From Nitrosopumilales archaeon (GTDB taxonomy: Archaea > Thermoproteota > Nitrososphaeria > Nitrososphaerales > Nitrosopumilaceae): a stretch of 9,510 nucleotides of DNA. The notes below the pieces were generated by a model, which was not told the DNA's origin, ran no database searches, and saw only the letters and a list, made by a program, of their open reading frames with translations. The translations under genes were made by a program, and so were the position numbers. Below, piece by piece: positions 5,018-9,510 of the stretch (the stretch's first letter is position 1; every line of letters starts with the position of its first letter). The stretch spans positions 1 to 9,510 of the forward strand of contig JACOWO010000131.1 in assembly GCA_016176745.1 (NCBI GenBank), read 5' to 3'.

Positions 5018-5428
5018 ATGGAAAAAGACTCTTTTACAGATGAAGAGATTAGAAAAATTTTCTCACTCAAAAATGTTGTAGTTGTAGGAATGTCAAAAAA
5101 TGAAGAAAAGGCAGCGCACTATGTGCCAAAATATCTAGCAGATCAAGGTTACAACATTACTCCAGTGAATCCAACTACTGATGCAATACTTGGCAAGAAA
5201 TGTTACAAAAACATCAATGAGATCAACGATTCTATCGATATAGTAGATGTGTTTAGGCCATCAGAAGATGTCCTGCCTGTGGTTCAAGAGGCAATAAAGA
5301 AAAAACCCAAAGTGATTTGGCTGCAGGAAGGAATCCACAACCCGGAAGCAGAAGAGTTGGCAAGGCAAGCTGGAATCCAAGTGGTTTTCAATAGATGCAT
5401 GCTTGCAGAACACCAACGCCTATTCTAA
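5018..5428 (+). CDS. CoA-binding domain protein (YccU-like)
   Basis: The 136-aa product is a single Rossmann-fold CoA-binding domain of the YccU type. It shows the nucleotide loop V-V-V-V-G-M-S-K-N-E-E-K (about residues 20-31), then I-T-P-V-N-P, I-D-I-V-D-V-F-R-P-S-E-D-V, W-L-Q-E-G-I-H-N and the family-typical end N-R-C-M-L-A-E-H. These proteins resemble the CoA-binding domain of ADP-forming acyl-CoA synthetases but stand alone and have no assigned reaction. The start at 5018 is chosen over TTG 5000 because the TATA box sits 26 nt upstream and family members begin close to this point. The next gene begins 1 bp after the TAA, so translation of the two is probably coupled. Confidence 0.88.
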   Translation: MEKDSFTDEEIRKIFSLKNVVVVGMSKNEEKAAHYVPKYLADQGYNITPVNPTTDAILGKKCYKNINEINDSIDIVDVFRPSEDVLPVVQEAIKKKPKVIWLQEGIHNPEAEELARQAGIQVVFNRCMLAEHQRLF

Positions 5429-5429
5429 A

Positions 5430-5786
5430 ATGCCTGACTCTTTTTTAGAATTTTACAATTTACTTTTAGAGCTTGTCAAGTCATTTGAAAAAAATAATGC
5501 AATGTTAAAAGTCGAAGAGGATCTAGAGGCAAATATTATCCGTATTTTTGGGCAAAACATTACCTCAATTGCTATGGCAAAAACAGGTCTTGACGATGTA
5601 TCAGAGCTTGCATACACTACTGCAGAGCATCATCCATACTGGGGCCTGCTTTATCATTGCTCACAGATAGCAAAAATCGCGCTTGAAAAATGGGATGATA
5701 AAATAACAAAAGAAGAACTAGATGAAATAGAGTGGTCAATTAGCGAGCTTAAAAACATGTGTAAAAAACTACGAGAAGACATCTAG
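5430..5786 (+). CDS. Unrecognised small helical protein with an HHPYW motif
   Basis: I do not recognise this gene. The 118-aa product is predicted mostly helical: an amphipathic N-terminal helix (F-L-E-F-Y-N-L-L-L-E-L-V-K-S-F), a short strand-like stretch (A-N-I-I-R-I-F-G), T-T-A-E-H-H-P-Y-W-G-L-L-Y-H-C as the most distinctive motif (residues 65-79), and a charged C-terminal helix rich in Glu/Lys. The paired His near Trp and Cys could bind a metal or cofactor; this is inference. ATG 5430 is preferred over TTG 5403, which would overlap the upstream gene. The 1-bp gap to the CoA-binding gene indicates one transcript and possibly a shared function. Confidence 0.7.
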   Translation: MPDSFLEFYNLLLELVKSFEKNNAMLKVEEDLEANIIRIFGQNITSIAMAKTGLDDVSELAYTTAEHHPYWGLLYHCSQIAKIALEKWDDKITKEELDEIEWSISELKNMCKKLREDI

Positions 5787-5791
5787 TCAGA

Positions 5792-5799
5792 GATAAATA
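5792..5799 (+). promoter_or_regulatory. TATA box of the Obg-family GTPase gene
   Basis: GATAAATA is centred about 25 nt before the ATG at 5821. It suggests that this gene has its own leaderless start rather than depending only on the upstream pair. A weak AAAGGA at 5805-5810 is too far from the ATG to be a convincing ribosome binding site. Confidence 0.5.
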
Positions 5800-5820
5800 A
5801 TCAGAAAGGAAATTTCATTC

Positions 5821-7038
5821 ATGCCGATCAAAATCGGTCTTATCGGCAAAACAAATACCGGCAAGACTACTTTTTTTAATTCAGCTACATTATCGTCAGC
5901 TGAAATCTCAACATACCCATTTACTACAAAAAAGCCTGAAAAGGCAACAGCTTATGCCATTACCCTTTGTGTTCATCCAGAGTTTAATGTGGTTGATAAC
6001 CCAAACAACTCAAAGTGCAGCGAAGGATGGCGTTACATCCCAATTGATCTAATTGATTTGCCAGGACTTATCAAAGATGCATGGAAGGGAAAAGGTCTTG
6101 GGGACCAGTTTCTTACAGTTGCAGCACAGTCAGATGCCTTGTTGCATATAGTCGATGTATCAGGAAGCGTTGATTCTACAGGAAAAATAACAGAAATTGG
6201 CGCAGGTGATCCAATTTCTGACTTTGCCGACATTGAAGAAGAGCTTGTAATGTGGTATCATAAAACTCTTGAAGGAAATAGAGACAAGGTATCAAAACTT
6301 GTTCGTTCTGGCACTGAATTAATTGACGTAATAACTGATCTTTACCGTGGAATAGGTGTACACAAGTCTCATGTTAAAGAAGCCCTTAAAGTAACTGGCC
6401 TTGAAGACAAGGATTTTGATAACTTTGAATTCCAAGATAGCAAAAGTCTTGCATCATATCTTAGAAAGGTTTCAAAACCAACACTTATTGTTGCAAACAA
6501 GATTGACATTGAAGGTGCAGACAAAAACTTTGTAAGACTGCACGAGCGATACAATGATACTATTATAGTACCTGCAAGTGCAGATAGCGAGCTTAGTCTT
6601 AGAAGGGCAGAACAAAAGGGTTTGATAAAATATTCTCCAGGCTCTGAACAGTTTGAAATCTTAAATCCACAAGATCTTAACAACAAACAAAAAGATGCGT
6701 TGAATTTTATCAAAAAAGACATCATGGGAGAATACATGAGAACCGGCGTACAATTTGCAATCAATGTGACTGTATTCAAATTGCTAAAAATGAACTCGAT
6801 TTATCCTGTAGCAAACGAAGAAAAACTATCAGACAAAAAGGGACGTATCTTGCCAGACCTTATTTTAATGAAGGATGGTTCTACTGTAACTGACCTGGCA
6901 AAAGAAATTCACACAGATTTGCTCAAAGGCTTGCTATATGCAAAGGATTTGAGGTATAACCTACGACTCCCTACAAATTACCAACTACGTGACAGAGACG
7001 TAATATCACTTGTTAGTGCTTCAAAGAAAAAAACCTGA
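5821..7038 (+). CDS. Archaeal Obg/YchF-family GTPase with TGS domain
   Basis: This is a 405-aa TRAFAC-class GTPase of the archaeal/eukaryotic branch related to YchF (MJ1332-like). Motifs in order are G1 G9-K-T-N-T-G-K-T16, a G2 threonine in P-F-T-T (33-36), G3 D79-L-P-G82, G4 N226-K-I-D229 and a G5-like P-A-S-A at 251-254. A helical insert of about 100 residues lies between G3 and G4. The C-terminus from about 315 is a TGS domain ending R-D-R-D-V-I-S-L. G4 keeps canonical N-K-x-D, so GTP is expected; bacterial YchF/OLA1 has a changed G4 and prefers ATP. The likely role is ribosome- or translation-associated, known from the family and not from context. Length is normal and no motif is missing. 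Confidence 0.93.
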   Translation: MPIKIGLIGKTNTGKTTFFNSATLSSAEISTYPFTTKKPEKATAYAITLCVHPEFNVVDNPNNSKCSEGWRYIPIDLIDLPGLIKDAWKGKGLGDQFLTVAAQSDALLHIVDVSGSVDSTGKITEIGAGDPISDFADIEEELVMWYHKTLEGNRDKVSKLVRSGTELIDVITDLYRGIGVHKSHVKEALKVTGLEDKDFDNFEFQDSKSLASYLRKVSKPTLIVANKIDIEGADKNFVRLHERYNDTIIVPASADSELSLRRAEQKGLIKYSPGSEQFEILNPQDLNNKQKDALNFIKKDIMGEYMRTGVQFAINVTVFKLLKMNSIYPVANEEKLSDKKGRILPDLILMKDGSTVTDLAKEIHTDLLKGLLYAKDLRYNLRLPTNYQLRDRDVISLVSASKKKT

Positions 7039-7041
7039 TCA

Positions 7042-7049
7042 AATTATAA
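7042..7049 (+). promoter_or_regulatory. TATA box of the HAD hydrolase gene
   Basis: AATTATAA is centred about 25 nt before ATG 7070, within the 31-bp gap after the GTPase gene. It suggests a separate leaderless transcript. Confidence 0.5.
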
Positions 7050-7069
7050 TCACAGTGTAAAGTACAGCC

Positions 7070-7681
7070 ATGTCCCAGTTTCAACTAGTATTATTTGATA
7101 TAGGCGGGGTTCTAGTTAATTGGCATGATACATGGTTGTATCATGTTGTTTCTGAAAAGTTTGGTATTCAAGAAAAGACTCTGACTAGTGAATGTGAAAA
7201 AGAAATTGTAAATTTACACACAGGCAAGATATCTGAAAATGAATTCTGGAGGAAAATAGGCAAAAAGGTAAACTCTTTAGAACTACAGAAAGTCAAAAAA
7301 TCTCTAATTTATGATACATTCAAAGATAAAGCCAAACTAAATAATTCCATACTAAAAATGGTAAAAAAAATACAAGAAAACAAAATCAAAGTAGGCGTAC
7401 TTTCAAATCTTGAAAAAACTACACATACAATCCTTGAAGAGTTTGGCCTCTTAGATAGCTATGAGTTCCAATTCTATTCTCATAAGATAGGATTTGCAAA
7501 GCCGGACAGAAGGATATTCAAATATGTACTTGGTAACGTGCCATTCAAATCATCTGAGATTTTCTTTATTGACGATAAAATTTCAAACGTTCAGGTTGCA
7601 AATTCTATTGGAATAAAAAGCATCAAATATGCAAATGCAAAAAAACTCAAGCAAGATCTTAAACGTCATAAAATTCTTTAA
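7070..7681 (+). CDS. HAD-superfamily hydrolase, YihX-like (DxG motif I)
   Basis: The 203-aa product is a subfamily IA haloacid-dehalogenase-like phosphatase. Motif I is F-D10-I-G12-G-V-L-V, motif II V-L-S112-N-L, motif III K144 in A-K-P-D, and motif IV I-D168-D169-K. The helical cap lies between residues 18 and 90. Motif I has Gly where most phosphatases have the second Asp. This is a known variant: E. coli YihX, a sugar-phosphate phosphatase, has F-D-L-G, and the cap segment H-T-G-K-I-S-E-N-E-F-W also looks like YihX. Activity on a small phosphate ester is likely; the substrate is unknown. Codons are Lys/Ile-rich, like the neighbouring genes. It ends 4 bp before convergent cysS. Confidence 0.85.
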   Translation: MSQFQLVLFDIGGVLVNWHDTWLYHVVSEKFGIQEKTLTSECEKEIVNLHTGKISENEFWRKIGKKVNSLELQKVKKSLIYDTFKDKAKLNNSILKMVKKIQENKIKVGVLSNLEKTTHTILEEFGLLDSYEFQFYSHKIGFAKPDRRIFKYVLGNVPFKSSEIFFIDDKISNVQVANSIGIKSIKYANAKKLKQDLKRHKIL

Positions 7682-7685
7682 ATCT

Positions 7686-9095
7686 TTAAGAAATATCTGA
7701 TTGGATTTTTTCTTTTTTCATCCACGCTGTTCTATTCTTATGGTCAATTAGTTCAATTCCCATCTTGGAAATCTGTTCTCTGATATTATCAGCTTCTTGA
7801 TACTTTTTTTGCTGTCTTAGCGATTCTCTTTTCTTGATTAATTGATTTATTGAATTGATTTCATCACTTGTAATTTTTGGAATTGCCAGTCCTAATACCG
7901 AAATCATCCTTTCAAGTTCTGGAAATGCTTTTTCCGCAATTGATTTTGATAATAGTTCATCAGCTGCAAGTCGGTTTATCTCCTTTACAAGCTTGAAAAA
8001 TGCTGTTAATGCAAGTGATGTGTTAAAATCATTACTTAGTGCAGAATCAAACTCTGTGCTGCATTGTAAAACAGTTTCTCCGATTGGGTTGCTTTGATTT
8101 TTTCCTTCGGCAAGTAACAATTCATAATAGCATGTTTCAACTTGTCTCCATTTCACAATGTTTTCTTTTAGAAGATCTTCTGAGTAATCAATTGGTTTTG
8201 AATAGTGACCTGAAAGACAAAATAATCTAATGATGTTTGGGCCATATTTTTGCAAAACATACTTGACTGTTCTTATGTTGCCAAGTGATTTTGACATTTT
8301 TTCGCCATTTATTGTAACCATTCCCACATGCATCCAGATCTTTGCAAATGGCTTTGATGTAAAAGATTCAGACTGTGCAATTTCATTTTCATGGTGGGGA
8401 AATATCAAATCTCTTCCACCACCATGAATCTCAAAATTTTCGCCGAGATACTTTATGCTCATAGCAGAACACTCAATATGCCAGCCTGGCCTTCCTTTGC
8501 CCCAAGGACTGTCCCATAATGGAGATTCTTCTGAAAACTTCCATAACGCAAAGTCAAGTGGATCGTTTTTTGTCTCATCAACATCAACTCGCGAGCCAGA
8601 AATTAGATCATCAATTTTTTTCTTTGATAATTTTCCATAATCTGAAAACCTTGAAACGGCAAAATACACTCCATTTTTTGATACATACGCAATTTTCTTT
8701 TGTACAAGTGAGTCAATCAAAGCAATCATGTCTTTGATGTGTTCTGTAGCCTTTGGGTATCTTGTTGCTCTCTTTACATTTAGTGCATCAAAATCACGAA
8801 AATACTCTTCAATGTATCGTACGCTAATATCATAGGCTGTTGCGCCTTCTTTTTGAGCACGATCAATTATTTTGTCATCGACATCGGTAAAATTCTGTAT
8901 AAACTCGACCATGTTTTCTTTTGATTCAAGAAATTTCCTCAGTACATCAAATACTATTATGGTTCTTGCATGACCAATATGTGCCTCATCATAAACAGTT
9001 ACTCCACAAAGATAGATTCGTATCTTTTTTGAGGTATCAAGTTCTTTCTCAGACTCACTTAGGGTATCAAAGATTTCCAATTTAGCTATTTTCAT
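7686..9095 (-). CDS. cysS: Cysteinyl-tRNA synthetase
   Basis: This is a 469-aa class I aminoacyl-tRNA synthetase that charges tRNA-Cys using ATP. The Rossmann core shows H39-I-G-H42 and K266-M-S-K-S270. The cysteine-binding zinc site is complete: C30, C209, H234 and E238, the last three at the same numbers as in the E. coli enzyme. Other family blocks are F-T-D-V-D-D at 69-74, P-G-W-H-I-E-C around 203-209 and H-G-G-G-x-D-L-x-F-P-H-H-E-N-E at 224-238. The C-terminus (about 320-469) is the helical DALR/anticodon region. Length is usual and nothing is broken. Direct charging by CysS means this organism need not rely on the SepRS/SepCysS route. The ATG overlaps the nadE stop (ATGA), so nadE and cysS form one transcript. 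Confidence 0.97.
   Translation of the reverse strand: MKIAKLEIFDTLSESEKELDTSKKIRIYLCGVTVYDEAHIGHARTIIVFDVLRKFLESKENMVEFIQNFTDVDDKIIDRAQKEGATAYDISVRYIEEYFRDFDALNVKRATRYPKATEHIKDMIALIDSLVQKKIAYVSKNGVYFAVSRFSDYGKLSKKKIDDLISGSRVDVDETKNDPLDFALWKFSEESPLWDSPWGKGRPGWHIECSAMSIKYLGENFEIHGGGRDLIFPHHENEIAQSESFTSKPFAKIWMHVGMVTINGEKMSKSLGNIRTVKYVLQKYGPNIIRLFCLSGHYSKPIDYSEDLLKENIVKWRQVETCYYELLLAEGKNQSNPIGETVLQCSTEFDSALSNDFNTSLALTAFFKLVKEINRLAADELLSKSIAEKAFPELERMISVLGLAIPKITSDEINSINQLIKKRESLRQQKKYQEADNIREQISKMGIELIDHKNRTAWMKKEKIQSDIS
7706..7718 (+). terminator. T-rich terminator of the HAD gene inside cysS
   Basis: TTTTTTCTTTTTT begins about 25 nt past the HAD stop, within the antisense of the cysS Lys-rich C-terminus. 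It is the nearest oligo-T tract and the likely plus-strand termination site. Confidence 0.45.
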
Positions 9096-9325
9096 TCTAA
9101 TTTATCAGGAGTTATTCTCTTGTGTTGGCTTTTTTTGTATAGTTGGTAGATTTTCTCTACAGATGTTTTATCAATTCCTGTTTTTTTGGTAGTTTCATCT
9201 AATGATAGTTTCTTATCAATAATACAGTATAGCACAGGATCGATTTCTTCATATGAAAATCCAATCTCTTCTTCTGCAGAAATAATTCTTGCAGCCGAAT
9301 GTAATTCTGTTAATTTTTTTGAATA
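9092..9325 (-). pseudogene. nadE: NAD+ synthase (NadE), C-terminal part only
   Basis: NadE makes NAD+ from deamido-NAD+, ATP and ammonia. The last roughly 65 codons match its C-terminus clearly: E-E-E-I-G-F-S-Y-E-E-I-D-P-V-L-Y-C, then the helix after K-K-L-S-L-D-E-T, the segment V-E-K-I-Y-Q-L-Y-K-K-S, and S-Q-H-K-R-I-T-P before the end. Upstream of about 9280 the match fades: the expected A-G-L-W-x-G-Q-T stretch is not there. An in-frame TAA stands at 9326-9328, and all three minus frames are closed by 9357. The N-terminal ATP-pyrophosphatase domain is therefore absent, and the sequence switches to a plus-strand gene fragment. Since nadE is normally essential, this is more likely a junction artefact or rearrangement than decay in place. 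The TGA overlaps the cysS ATG. Confidence 0.8.
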
Positions 9326-9510
9326 TTACGCCAATAATAGCTCAAAGCCGCTGCTTATCACAGAGTTTGGAATTGACTCATTCAATAATTCTGCTGGAAT
9401 GGAGTACAGGGATGCACAGGCAAAATATGCTGGCAATTTATGGGATGAAATTAATTCTTCAAATATAACAATAGGCGGCATTGCAATGGAATATTCTGAT
9501 GAATGGTGGA
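9321..9510 (+). CDS. Glycoside hydrolase (clan GH-A TIM barrel) fragment
   Basis: This is a plus-strand reading frame of 63 codons, open to the window edge. It encodes S-S-K-P-L-L-I-T-E-F-G-I-D-S, where E (codon 9363) in T-E-F-G is the usual catalytic nucleophile on strand 7 of clan GH-A glycosidases. It continues to W-D-E-I-N-S-S, then G-G-I-A-M-E-Y-S-D-E-W-W, the strand-8 'F/M-E-Y-x-D-E-W-W' pattern. Only the C-terminal part of a barrel is present. The missing N-terminal barrel should lie upstream, but upstream is antisense nadE, so the gene has no 5' end here. The frame stays open leftwards, but through sequence that codes on the other strand. The exact family and substrate cannot be set. 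Confidence 0.7.

Noticed and set aside
5430..5786. Annotation as pterin-4a-carbinolamine dehydratase because of the A-E-H-H-P-Y-W motif
   Set aside because: Only the paired His-Pro-x-Trp resembles that family. The alternating strand pattern and the Y-N-x-V-x-I-x-L-x-T-H segment that should follow are missing, and the rest looks helical.
5821..7038. Calling the GTPase ychF (ATPase)
   Set aside because: G4 is canonical N-K-I-D, which favours GTP, and the protein belongs to the archaeal/eukaryotic branch. The bacterial gene name would mislead.
9092..9325. Explaining the broken nadE as a single frameshift
   Set aside because: All three minus-strand frames hit stops by 9357, and the plus strand beyond the break encodes an unrelated recognisable protein.
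1..9510. tRNA, rRNA, CRISPR, insertion sequence or defence-system genes
   Set aside because: No cloverleaf-like segment, spaced repeat array, transposase or recognisable defence protein was seen. Apart from the tfb-dps region, the intergenic gaps are too short to hide one.

Overview
The window looks like chromosomal DNA of an ammonia-oxidising archaeon of the Nitrososphaerota (Thaumarchaeota), most likely a low-GC group I.1a lineage such as Nitrosopumilus or Nitrosarchaeum. The evidence is an archaeal TFB gene, an archaeal-type Obg-family GTPase, an archaeal NadE tail, a secreted protein carrying the short 'W(I/V)KNNAGWWAEGQI' module that I associate with thaumarchaeal extracellular proteins, and TATA-like boxes about 24-28 nt upstream of start codons, as expected for leaderless archaeal mRNAs. 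The species assignment is inference.

Layout, left to right: the 5' end of a transcription factor B gene (minus strand, cut by the window edge); a 306-bp divergent intergenic region with several palindromes; a Dps-like ferritin-fold gene (+); a convergent secreted TPR/metzincin protease gene (-); divergently, a PPOX-family flavoprotein gene (+); a short coiled-coil protein with a very basic tail (+); convergently, a two-gene minus-strand unit made of a membrane-anchored winged-helix protein and birA; divergently, a plus-strand run of a CoA-binding protein, an unrecognised helical protein, an Obg-family GTPase and a HAD hydrolase; convergently, cysS (-), which overlaps the 3' end of nadE by ATGA. 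The last 190 bases are a plus-strand fragment of a clan GH-A glycoside hydrolase that abruptly replaces nadE.

Most of the content is housekeeping: transcription initiation (TFB), iron/oxidant protection (Dps), biotinylation (BirA), tRNA charging (CysS), NAD synthesis (NadE) and a translation-associated GTPase. Coding density is very high. Convergent gene pairs are separated by 1-20 bp, so transcription terminators must lie inside the opposing gene or in the very short gap.

I see no CRISPR array, insertion sequence, tRNA or rRNA gene, and no defence island. The points most worth a second look are the nadE/glycoside-hydrolase junction near 9280-9325 (a rearrangement or an assembly/amplification chimera), the TPR + WWAEGQI + metzincin architecture, the membrane-tethered winged-helix protein upstream of birA, the basic-tail coiled-coil protein, and two palindromes 20 bp apart upstream of dps.
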